Positions 1-5,373 of a stretch of 5,373 bases of DNA are shown piece by piece. The stretch is taken from contig RPQK01000572.1 in the NCBI GenBank assembly GCA_003819755.1, positions 1-5,373 on the forward strand, read 5' to 3'. Position 1 is the first letter of the stretch, and each line of letters opens with the position of its first letter. The notes below the pieces were generated by a model, which did not search any database, was not told the origin of the DNA, and saw only the letters and a list, made by a program, of their open reading frames with translations. Both the position numbers and the translations under genes were made by a program. Origin of the DNA: Acidobacteriota bacterium (lineage in GTDB: Bacteria; Acidobacteriota; UBA6911; RPQK01).

Positions 1-1621
1 GGGGGCCGGGGGCGGCGTGGTGGCGAAGGAGCTCGCCGGGGCTGGTCTCTCGGTGGTTTTGCTGGAGCGCGGCGGCTGGAGCCGTTTCGAAGACCACGAC
101 CACGATGAGCTGATCAGCCAGAGAACGACCGTTCTCGGTAATGCTTTCGGCCCCGATGATGAACGCCACCGCCGGGTCGTCCAGGTGTCCGATGACCAGT
201 GGGGAGTCGTTCTTCCCAGCGAGGGCGCCTATAACAACAATGCGGCCTGCGTAGGCTCCGGCACCGTGAGCTATGGGGCCATGGCCTGGCGTTTCATGGA
301 ACAGGACTTTCGACTGCGGACCATCTATGGAACGCCGGAAGGCTCGACTCTGGACGACTGGCCGATAACATACCAGGATCTCGATCCGTGCTACGAGAAG
401 GCCGAATGGGAGATTGGTGTGTCGGGCGACGACAGTCAGAATCCTTTTGCACCGCCTCGGCGCAAGCCTTACCCGATGCCGGCGCATCCGTATACCAGGG
501 AAGGGAAGGTGCTCGAAAAAGCGGCCCTCCAATTGGGCCTGCATCCTTTCCCTATCCCGATGCTGCGTAACACCGTACCCTATCAGGGGCGGCCTGCCTG
601 CATTCACTGCCGTTACTGTGTGGGGTTTGCCTGCGAAGTGAACGCCAAGTGCGGGACCCACAATACGGTGATTCCTGCCGCTATGCGGACCGGGAACTGC
701 GAGGTGAGGGCCAATGCGGTGGCCGCGGAGATTCTCACCGATGAACGAGGCCGGGCGCGCGCCGTCCGATATTTCGACCAGGATGACCGGGAACAGACTC
801 AGACAGCCGATCTGGTGGTTGTTTGTTGTTCGGCGACTGAAACTCCCCGGCTGTTGCTCAACTCCCGGTCCCGCCTTTTTCCGAGGGGACTCGGCAACCG
901 GTACGACTGGGTCGGCCGGAATCTCCAGGGCCACGCCTACTCGGGTGCCTTCGGGACGTTTGCCGAGGAGGTGTATGACGACGTCGGCCCGGGTGCGTGC
1001 ATAGCGGCCAATGATTACAACCATCGCCTTCCCCCCGGGCTGATCGGCGGATGCATGCTGGCCAACGAGTTCATTCGGCTTCCGTATCTTTTCGCGGGGC
1101 GGCATCCAGGCGGCCATCGGCGGTGGGGTCGGGAACACAAGGACTTCCAGCGCACTTACTACAAACGCCATGCAGGGGTCCAGGGTCCGGTTCAGGAAAT
1201 GCCGGTTTTCGAAGCCCGAGTTGAGGTGGAGCCGGGGGTTCGCGATCACTGGGGGATTCCGGTTGCCAAGCTGTCTGGTCGAAGGCACGCGCACGACGTC
1301 GAGGTGGGAAAGTACATGGCAGCGCGGGCAGAGGAGTGGCTCAAGGCGGCCGGCGCCATCAGAACCTGGCAGAGAACGCCAGGACGCGGCTTGAGCGGCG
1401 GCCAACACCAGGCCGGGACCTGCCGGATGGGGAATGATCCCAAGAGTTCCGTGACCAACCGTTACGGACAGGTTCACGAGATCGATAATCTGTTCATCGC
1501 CGACGGCAGCCTGCACGTCAACAACGGCGGCTTTAACCCTGCGCTCACGATCATGGCGCTCGGTTACTGGGTAGGCGGCTATGTCAAGAAGGAATGGAAG
1601 GGGACAGGATTCAGGTCGTAG
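1..1621 (+). CDS. FAD-dependent GMC-family oxidoreductase (gluconate/sugar dehydrogenase type), 5' truncated
   Basis: This flavoprotein dehydrogenase probably oxidises a sugar, polyol or other alcohol and passes electrons to a cytochrome rather than oxygen. The frame is open from the first base. Codons 2-16 read GAGGG and continue into VVAKELAGAGLSVVLLERGG, the end of the dinucleotide-binding Rossmann motif, so the start and the first glycines lie before the window and the GTG at 17 is not the start. Numbering from that GTG as residue 1: a flavin-contacting glycine stretch at 80-87 (GSGTVSYG), a cysteine cluster C195, C198, C201, C206, C212, and the GMC C-terminal domain with HQAGTCRMG (H464, catalytic base candidate) and GGFNPALTI (N507, its usual partner). 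About 539 residues are visible, near the usual 550-590. The cytochrome gene follows 18 nt downstream. Family call is secure; substrate is unknown. Any secretion partner or small subunit would lie upstream, out of view. Confidence 0.93.
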   Translation, partial: GAGGGVVAKELAGAGLSVVLLERGGWSRFEDHDHDELISQRTTVLGNAFGPDDERHRRVVQVSDDQWGVVLPSEGAYNNNAACVGSGTVSYGAMAWRFMEQDFRLRTIYGTPEGSTLDDWPITYQDLDPCYEKAEWEIGVSGDDSQNPFAPPRRKPYPMPAHPYTREGKVLEKAALQLGLHPFPIPMLRNTVPYQGRPACIHCRYCVGFACEVNAKCGTHNTVIPAAMRTGNCEVRANAVAAEILTDERGRARAVRYFDQDDREQTQTADLVVVCCSATETPRLLLNSRSRLFPRGLGNRYDWVGRNLQGHAYSGAFGTFAEEVYDDVGPGACIAANDYNHRLPPGLIGGCMLANEFIRLPYLFAGRHPGGHRRWGREHKDFQRTYYKRHAGVQGPVQEMPVFEARVEVEPGVRDHWGIPVAKLSGRRHAHDVEVGKYMAARAEEWLKAAGAIRTWQRTPGRGLSGGQHQAGTCRMGNDPKSSVTNRYGQVHEIDNLFIADGSLHVNNGGFNPALTIMALGYWVGGYVKKEWKGTGFRS

Positions 1622-1628
1622 GTGGCCT

Positions 1629-1635
1629 CGGAGAG
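1629..1635 (+). promoter_or_regulatory. Ribosome binding site of the cytochrome gene
   Basis: CGGAGAG ends 4 nt before the ATG at 1640, with its GGAG core 6 nt away, which is ideal Shine-Dalgarno spacing. This decides the start: the in-frame GTG at 1622, directly after the upstream stop codon, has no such site and would add six residues before the signal anchor. Confidence 0.7.
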
Positions 1636-1639
1636 TTTC

Positions 1640-2713
1640 ATGAAAAGAGCAGTCTTCATCCTGTTTGCATTTTTGTTCCTCGCCGTCCTCTCTCTTGGCT
1701 CCTACTGGCACCTGGCCGGCCCCGAGGCGACCTGTCTGCGATGCCACGAGATCCGCCCGGCCCACGACCTCTGGGCCCGCTCCGCACACCGGGATACCAA
1801 ATGCGAATCCTGCCACGGGAATGCCTTAAGCAATGGTTTTCACAGTCTCTGGGAGAACTCCCGCCGCCTTGTCAGCCACTATTCGGACGAGCCTAAGGAT
1901 AGCCTGCGCCTGAGCGAGGCCCAGGTTGTGGAGATGGTGGACCGGTGCAAAACGTGTCACGAGAGAGAGTTTGCCGACTGGATCTCGAGCGGCCATTCGG
2001 CCCGTTACTCCGATATCTTCCTCCATCAGGGCCACAACCAGGTCGAGCAGCTCAACTCAGACTGCCTGCGCTGCCACGGCATGTTTTACGAAGAGACTAT
2101 CGAGGCTCTTGTAGCGCCGGTCAGCGTTCACGGTCCCTGGAAGCTGTTGGACGAAGCCCAGGGGCCGAAACCGACCATTCCTTGCCTGACCTGTCATGAG
2201 ATCCACGCGACGGGCGTGGTGGCCGTTCGGCCGGATTACTCAAATCCCAAGGCCGTCGCGGCGGATCGAATACCGAGGCTCCCGAGGGTCAGCTTCTATG
2301 ATCGGCGGGAGGCACGGCACTTTGAGGCCCGGGTGCTGCCTGCTCCGCGGTTATACGAGGGTGACCGAGCGCTGGTCGTTGCGGGTGACGTCCCGCAGCG
2401 GGTGTGCTTTCAGTGCCACGCCAGTACGGCTTCTCAGAAGGTAGGCGTGGGGGATGACCGCACGCCGCGGGGGGTGCACGAGGGTTTGAGCTGCCTTGCC
2501 TGCCATTCTATGCATTCGCTGGAGGCTCGACATTCCTGCGCCCATTGCCATCCCCGGCTCTCCAACTGCGGCCTCGACGTAGAAAAGATGGATACCAGCT
2601 TCAAATCGCTCGAGAGCCGGCACAACATCCACTTCGTCGCCTGCACCGATTGCCACCCGAACGGGGTGCCGAAGAAAGAATTGACGGCGAACCAAAAGCC
2701 GGCGGCCGACTGA
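1640..2713 (+). CDS. Membrane-anchored nonaheme cytochrome c
   Basis: This is a periplasmic multiheme electron carrier of 357 residues. The N-terminus is MKRA followed by a hydrophobic stretch at about residues 4-20, read as an uncleaved signal anchor or a signal peptide. Nine CxxCH heme sites start at residues 32 (CLRCH), 55 (CESCH), 103 (CKTCH), 142 (CLRCH), 182 (CLTCH), 256 (CFQCH), 285 (CLACH), 300 (CAHCH) and 335 (CTDCH). Many extra histidines could serve as distal ligands, so bis-His hemes are likely. The stretch after heme 3, CHEREFADWISSGHS, resembles the CH-x(n)-W-x-x-S-x-H pattern of cytochrome c554-like multiheme proteins. Residues 187-255 carry no heme site and form the only long gap. 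The gene starts 18 nt after the GMC stop with a good RBS, so co-transcription is likely; the inferred role is electron acceptor for that dehydrogenase. It is much longer than tetraheme NapC/NrfH quinol dehydrogenases. Specific subfamily not identified. Confidence 0.92.
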   Translation: MKRAVFILFAFLFLAVLSLGSYWHLAGPEATCLRCHEIRPAHDLWARSAHRDTKCESCHGNALSNGFHSLWENSRRLVSHYSDEPKDSLRLSEAQVVEMVDRCKTCHEREFADWISSGHSARYSDIFLHQGHNQVEQLNSDCLRCHGMFYEETIEALVAPVSVHGPWKLLDEAQGPKPTIPCLTCHEIHATGVVAVRPDYSNPKAVAADRIPRLPRVSFYDRREARHFEARVLPAPRLYEGDRALVVAGDVPQRVCFQCHASTASQKVGVGDDRTPRGVHEGLSCLACHSMHSLEARHSCAHCHPRLSNCGLDVEKMDTSFKSLESRHNIHFVACTDCHPNGVPKKELTANQKPAAD

Positions 2714-2721
2714 CGCCTGTT

Positions 2722-2758
2722 GTCCGTGTTGGTCCGTGTCCGTCCGTGGTGGTCCGTG
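2722..2758 (+). repeat. Four GTCCGTG units at exact 10-bp spacing
   Basis: GTCCGTG occurs at 2722, 2732, 2742 and 2752, separated by the variable triplets TTG, TCC and GTG. The period equals roughly one turn of B-DNA. It is a C-for-T variant of the GTTCGTG units at 3153, 3163 and 3173 in the palindrome downstream. It lies 9 nt after the cytochrome stop codon. Function is unknown; it could be a protein-binding array or a selfish intergenic repeat. Confidence 0.8.
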
Positions 2759-2773
2759 CCTGCCCACGCCGAA

Positions 2774-2802
2774 TTCAACCCTTATCCTCAGTCGTGTATT
2801 AT
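2774..2802 (+). promoter_or_regulatory. Weak candidate sigma70-type promoter for the dodecin gene
   Basis: TATTAT at 2797-2802 matches five of six bases of the -10 consensus. TTCAAC at 2774-2779, 17 bp upstream, matches the -35 consensus at only three of six. It sits a sensible distance before the dodecin RBS and ATG. A single loose match in this much sequence can be chance. Confidence 0.3.
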
Positions 2803-2811
2803 GGATACGAC
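2791..2811 (+). promoter_or_regulatory. Imperfect inverted repeat upstream of dodecin (operator or leader-hairpin candidate)
   Basis: GTCGTGT and ATACGAC pair over 7 positions (one G.U in RNA) around a 7-nt centre. The candidate -10 box overlaps this element, and the RBS begins 4 nt after it. It could be a regulator-binding site or a small leader hairpin. There is no U-tract, so it is not a terminator. Evidence is symmetry and position only. Confidence 0.25.
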
Positions 2812-2814
2812 TTC

Positions 2815-2821
2815 AAGGAGG
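2815..2821 (+). promoter_or_regulatory. Strong Shine-Dalgarno site of dodecin
   Basis: AAGGAGG is a near-complete match to the anti-Shine-Dalgarno and lies 6 nt before the ATG at 2828. It fixes the start there rather than at in-frame codons farther upstream, which would run through the repeat region. Confidence 0.85.
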
Positions 2822-2827
2822 AATCAC

Positions 2828-3043
2828 ATGTCAGAACGAGTCTATAAGAAGATTCGACTGGTTGGGGTGTCGAGGCAGAGTTACGAGAAAGCCATCCAGA
2901 ACGCAATCGAGGAAGCCGGAAAGACCCTGCACGGCCTCTCTTGGTTCGAGGTCATGGAACAGCGCGGAGCGATAGTTGACGGCGTAGCCGAGTTCCAGGT
3001 GACGATCGAGATCGGCTTTAAGATCGAAAGAGCGAATGTGTAG
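2828..3043 (+). CDS. Dodecin family flavin-binding protein
   Basis: Dodecins are cytoplasmic dodecameric shells that bind flavins (and CoA in some bacteria) and are thought to store or buffer free flavin. The 71-residue product has the normal dodecin length and order: strand 1 VYKKIRLVGVS (5-15), a helix SYEKAIQNAIEEAG (18-31), then strands around LSWFEVMEQRGAIVDG (37-52) and AEFQVTIEIGFKIE (54-67). W39 and Q57 align with W36 and Q55 of Halobacterium salinarum dodecin, which sandwich and hydrogen-bond the isoalloxazine ring, so the ligand site looks intact. The start is set by AAGGAGG 6 nt upstream. It is 114 nt from the cytochrome gene, separated by repeats, and probably has its own promoter. 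A link to the upstream flavoenzyme through flavin supply is possible but unsupported. Confidence 0.94.
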   Translation: MSERVYKKIRLVGVSRQSYEKAIQNAIEEAGKTLHGLSWFEVMEQRGAIVDGVAEFQVTIEIGFKIERANV

Positions 3044-3048
3044 ATCGC

Positions 3049-3245
3049 TGGGTGCTATAGGTACGGAACTGTTATCCACGAATTACACGAATTAACACGA
3101 ATTTGATCTGTCCACGAACCAACACGAACGAACACGAACCCAGACGCTTTTAGTTCGTGTTCGTTCGTGTTGGTTCGTGGACAGATCAAATTCGTGTTAG
3201 TTCGCGTAATTCGTGGATAACACAGTTCCGTACCTATAGCACCCA
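3049..3245. repeat. 197-nt near-perfect palindrome (long inverted repeat)
   Basis: Arms 3049-3139 (91 nt) and 3153-3245 (93 nt) flank a 13-nt centre, 3140-3152. I aligned them base by base: two substitutions (3087 against 3205, 3092 against 3200) and a 2-nt insertion in the right arm near 3222. Inside each arm the core CACGAA (TTCGTG in the right arm) occurs six times; left-arm copies begin at 3077, 3086, 3096, 3113, 3123 and 3133, and one right-arm copy is TTCGCG. The outer copies are AT-rich (CACGAATT), the inner ones are GC-richer (CACGAAC) at exact 10-bp spacing. It fills nearly the whole gap between the convergent dodecin and ligase genes. Transcripts from either side would form a very stable hairpin, so bidirectional termination or 3'-end protection is plausible. 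There is no clear U-tract. Confidence 0.93.
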
Positions 3246-3260
3246 AGCAAACATCGGGAC

Positions 3261-5165
3261 TCAGAGCCCCGCAATCACCTTCCGGTTCCTCGGGTTGTCG
3301 ACCCGCTTTCCCTCCGGCGTGAAGAGATACGCGAAGGTGTCGCGGTGGCGCTCCGCGATTCGGCCGCGGACCATCTTGAGCGTGGCGTTTACCATCTGAT
3401 TCTGTTCGGTGAACCCTTCTTCCAAGACGGCAAAGGCTGCGGGCAGCCATTTACTCGGGAACAGACCTTCCTGGCTCCCGCCTTCCCGATACTCGTCGAT
3501 TTCTGTCTTCAGCAGTTCCAAGACGCGCGACTGCGCTTCGGCTGTTTCGACCGACAGGCCCTCGTGCCTGATCCAGTCCCGGATAGCCGATTTATTAGGG
3601 ACGAGCAAGGCCACCGTGTAAGGAGACTGGTTGTTGTAAAGCATGATCTGATCGACGAACCGCGAAGCGGAGGTGATTGCTTCCTCAATCCCTTCCGGGC
3701 TGAACTTCTCGCCGTCGTTGCTGATAAGGAGGCTTTTCCGCCGGCCCAGCACGTGAAGGAAGCCGTCGGCATCCAGAAAGCCGAGGTCGCCGGTACGGAG
3801 CCATCCGTCGCGCAGAACTTCCTCGGTCGCGGCTTGGTTATCCCAATACCCGGCCATGACATTCTCGCCTCGCACCACTATCTCTCCGATCCGCCCTGGC
3901 GCCAATGCGGCCCCTTGCTCATCGCATACCCGGAGGTCGAGGTCCGGGACCAGCCGACCAGAGGAGCCAAGCTTGTGACGTGCGGGGACGTTCGCCGAGA
4001 TGACCGGCGCCGCCTCGGTCAATCCGTAGCCCTGCAGCATAGGAATGCCAAGAGCATAGAAGAAACGCTGAAGCTCAATGTCGAGCAGTGCCCCGCCCCC
4101 GATAAAGAACTTCAGCTCCCCGCCAAATGCCTGCCGGATCTTGTTGAAAATGAGGACGTCGAAAAGCGAGACGATCGGTTTGAGCAGTGACCGGAAGCCC
4201 TTCCCTCGATTGAGACCATCCAGGTTGTAGGCGTAAGCAACGCGAAGCCCGGCGTTGAAAAGCGCTTCCGTCGTGCGGCCTTTTTGCTTTACTCCGTTCT
4301 CGATGTTCTTGCGAAAGTTGCGGGCCAGAGCCGGGACGCTAAACAAGAAAGTCGGCTTGAATTCGCGGATGTTCGCCGGAATGTTCCGCAACGTCTCCGC
4401 GTAAGTGCGGCCCACTTGTACCGCGCCCATACTGGCCCCGCTGGCGATGAGAAGGTAAAGGCCGGCCGTGTGGGCGAAGGAATGATCCCACGGCAGAATG
4501 AGGAGCGATCGATAGGTGGGAGGAATCTCCAATATGCGCGAGCACTGTTCGACGTTTGTCGTGTAGTTCCGGTGAGTGAGAATGATGCCTTTAGGATTCG
4601 CGGTCGTCCCGGAAGTGTAGCTGATCGTCGCCGGATCGGATTCAACCAAACCCTGCCACCGATCAACGAAAGCGGCTCGATTTTCGTCGAGGTACCTGGC
4701 TCCGGCTGCCATCACCTCCTGACGATTCGCACATTCCAGATCGTCATCACGAACCTCGTCCAGCACCAGGAGTTGGAGATCCGGCATCGACTGCTTGACG
4801 GCGAGAGCCTTCGGAACCTGAGTGGCGGAAACGATGAGCATCCGGGTGCCCGAATGAGAGAGCCTGAAACACAGCTCTCCCACCGCTTCTATCTTGACGG
4901 AAAGAGGGACACACACCGCTCCGGCGTAGAAGATGCCCAGCTCGGCCACCAACCAGTCCTTGCGGCCTTCCGACAGGAGAGCGACCCGATCACCCTTCGC
5001 GACGCCGTAGGCCATGAGACCTGCGCCGAACTGATAAACCTCCTCCCGGATCTGCCGGTAGGTGCTCCCCGCGTAGGCGTCGCCTGTCTTCTCTGACATG
5101 AGCAGGCTCTGGCCGTACTGCTCGACGCTCGCCTCAAAAAGGCGGGGAAGAGTTCTCGGATGCAT
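3261..5165 (-). CDS. Long-chain fatty-acid--CoA ligase (AMP-forming acyl-CoA synthetase)
   Basis: It activates a fatty acid with ATP to acyl-AMP, then to acyl-CoA, in the cytoplasm or at the inner membrane, feeding beta-oxidation or lipid synthesis. The 634-residue product has the full adenylate-forming fold: P-loop YTSGTTANPKG (183-193), GGGALLDIELQRFF (356-369), GYGLTEAAP (379-387), GWLRTGDLGFLDADGFLHVL (454-473), the hinge GRRKSLLISNDGEKFSP (474-490), and a C-terminal domain with VNATLK, whose K597 is the expected catalytic lysine. In the P-loop the usual second glycine (TSGTTGxPKG) is alanine (A189), a tolerated variant. The long insertion-bearing form and the NDGEKFSPEGIEEAI segment fit the long-chain LC-FACS group rather than acetyl-CoA synthetases. 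Start chosen at the ATG (MHPRTLPRLF), where homology-like sequence begins; the frame stays open upstream only through tandem repeats. No Shine-Dalgarno is visible. The gene converges on dodecin across the palindrome. Confidence 0.93.
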   Translation of the reverse strand: MHPRTLPRLFEASVEQYGQSLLMSEKTGDAYAGSTYRQIREEVYQFGAGLMAYGVAKGDRVALLSEGRKDWLVAELGIFYAGAVCVPLSVKIEAVGELCFRLSHSGTRMLIVSATQVPKALAVKQSMPDLQLLVLDEVRDDDLECANRQEVMAAGARYLDENRAAFVDRWQGLVESDPATISYTSGTTANPKGIILTHRNYTTNVEQCSRILEIPPTYRSLLILPWDHSFAHTAGLYLLIASGASMGAVQVGRTYAETLRNIPANIREFKPTFLFSVPALARNFRKNIENGVKQKGRTTEALFNAGLRVAYAYNLDGLNRGKGFRSLLKPIVSLFDVLIFNKIRQAFGGELKFFIGGGALLDIELQRFFYALGIPMLQGYGLTEAAPVISANVPARHKLGSSGRLVPDLDLRVCDEQGAALAPGRIGEIVVRGENVMAGYWDNQAATEEVLRDGWLRTGDLGFLDADGFLHVLGRRKSLLISNDGEKFSPEGIEEAITSASRFVDQIMLYNNQSPYTVALLVPNKSAIRDWIRHEGLSVETAEAQSRVLELLKTEIDEYREGGSQEGLFPSKWLPAAFAVLEEGFTEQNQMVNATLKMVRGRIAERHRDTFAYLFTPEGKRVDNPRNRKVIAGL

Positions 5166-5172
5166 AGGACGA

Positions 5173-5178
5173 ATTATG
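5173..5178 (-). promoter_or_regulatory. Candidate -10 box for leaderless start of the ligase gene
   Basis: On the - strand CATAAT (five of six bases of TATAAT) ends 7 nt before the ligase ATG, and there is no Shine-Dalgarno between them. That spacing would place the transcription start at or next to the A of the ATG. No convincing -35 element was found. Chance match is possible. Confidence 0.3.
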
Positions 5179-5218
5179 AGGCAATCGGAGCGGAAAGGCA
5201 CGAGCCTCTCCGAACCAC

Positions 5219-5244
5219 CACGAACGTCTTTATTTGTCCACGAA
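5219..5244. repeat. Two CACGAA units upstream of the ligase
   Basis: CACGAA occurs at 5219 and 5239, exactly 20 bp apart. The second lies in TGTCCACGAACC, 12 bases identical to 3109-3120 in the left arm of the palindrome. This looks like a degraded or partial member of the same repeat family, abutting the 8-bp tandem array. Confidence 0.55.
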
Positions 5245-5245
5245 C

Positions 5246-5373
5246 CTGACAAACTGACAAGCTGACAAGCTGACAAGCTGACAAGCTGACAAACTGACAA
5301 ACTGACAAACTGACAAACTGACAAGCTGAGAAGCTGACAAGCTGACAAGCTGACAAACTGACAAACTGACAAA
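5246..5373. repeat. Tandem array of sixteen 8-bp units, CTGACAAR, continuing past the window
   Basis: The 128 bases divide into 16 units with no indel. Each is CTGACAAA or CTGACAAG, apart from one CTGAGAAG at 5326-5333. Writing each unit by its last base gives A GGGG AAAA GGGG AAA, so the array is built from 64-bp blocks (four G units, then four A units): 5254-5317 is complete and 5318-5373 is cut by the window edge. On the - strand it has no stop codon in any frame and would translate to Cys/Ser/Leu/Val/Gln repeats; on the + strand it contains regular TGA stops. It is read as non-coding. Confidence 0.92.

Noticed and set aside
1622..1639. GTG at 1622 as the cytochrome start
   Set aside because: Directly abuts the previous stop with no suitably placed RBS, whereas ATG 1640 has CGGAGAG at ideal spacing and a typical signal-anchor N-terminus.
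1640..2713. NapC/NirT/NrfH quinol dehydrogenase identity for the cytochrome
   Set aside because: The N-terminal anchor followed by CxxCH is similar, but nine hemes and 357 residues exceed that tetraheme family, and the middle part resembles c554-like proteins.
2351..2778. - strand open frames antisense to the cytochrome 3' end, including the GTCCGTG repeats
   Set aside because: Low-complexity translation of the repeats plus the shadow of CxxCH-rich coding sequence; no supporting motif.
3049..3245. Transposon or MITE with terminal inverted repeats
   Set aside because: I saw no target-site duplication flanking 3049 and 3245 and no transposase; the arms meet almost at the centre. A non-autonomous element cannot be excluded without other genomic copies.
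3055..3450. - strand open frame across the palindrome and the ligase 3' end
   Set aside because: It is made of palindrome sequence and an out-of-frame piece of the ligase gene, with no RBS or domain.
3345..4190. Long + strand open frame (281 codons) opposite the ligase gene
   Set aside because: Antisense shadow of a clear adenylate-forming enzyme; no recognisable domain. The same holds for the + strand frame 4284-5096.
5166..5372. In-frame N-terminal extension of the ligase through the tandem array (Cys/Ser/Leu/Val/Gln repeats, to 703 residues)
   Set aside because: The frame is open only because the 8-bp repeat has no stop codon on the - strand in any frame; family-like sequence begins at the ATG at 5165. 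Automated annotation may wrongly fuse this tail.
5246..5373. CRISPR array
   Set aside because: Units are 8 bp, contiguous, and have no spacers.

Overview
The window is 5.4 kb of GC-rich bacterial DNA with four protein genes. On the + strand are a 5'-truncated FAD-dependent GMC oxidoreductase, a membrane-anchored nine-heme cytochrome c and a small dodecin flavoprotein. On the - strand, converging on them, is a long-chain fatty-acid--CoA ligase. A signal-anchored multiheme cytochrome fits a respiring bacterium with a periplasm. GMC/cytochrome pairs and periodic intergenic repeats are what I would expect from groups such as Acidobacteriota, Planctomycetota, Verrucomicrobiota or Desulfobacterota, but nothing here fixes the phylum.

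Layout: 1-1621 GMC dehydrogenase (start lies before the window); 1640-2713 nonaheme cytochrome, 18 nt downstream and with its own Shine-Dalgarno; 2714-2827 gap holding four copies of a 10-bp repeat, a weak promoter/operator candidate and a strong RBS; 2828-3043 dodecin; 3044-3260 convergent gap almost filled by a 197-nt near-perfect palindrome; 3261-5165 ligase (- strand); 5166-5245 its short upstream region; 5246-5373 sixteen exact-length 8-bp tandem repeats running off the window.

The first two genes look like one operon and one electron-transfer unit. Substrate (probably a sugar, polyol or other alcohol) would reduce FAD in the GMC protein, and electrons would leave through the nine-heme chain. 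A five-cysteine cluster in the GMC protein could hold an Fe-S relay between the two. Dodecin (flavin storage or buffering) and the acyl-CoA ligase are housekeeping-type genes with no obvious tie to this pair.

The most unusual content is non-coding. One family of 10-bp-spaced (C)ACGAA / TTCGTG repeats appears in three intergenic places, once as the long palindrome. A separate 8-bp repeat array shows a 64-bp higher-order pattern. I found no strong evidence for an undescribed enzymatic system.
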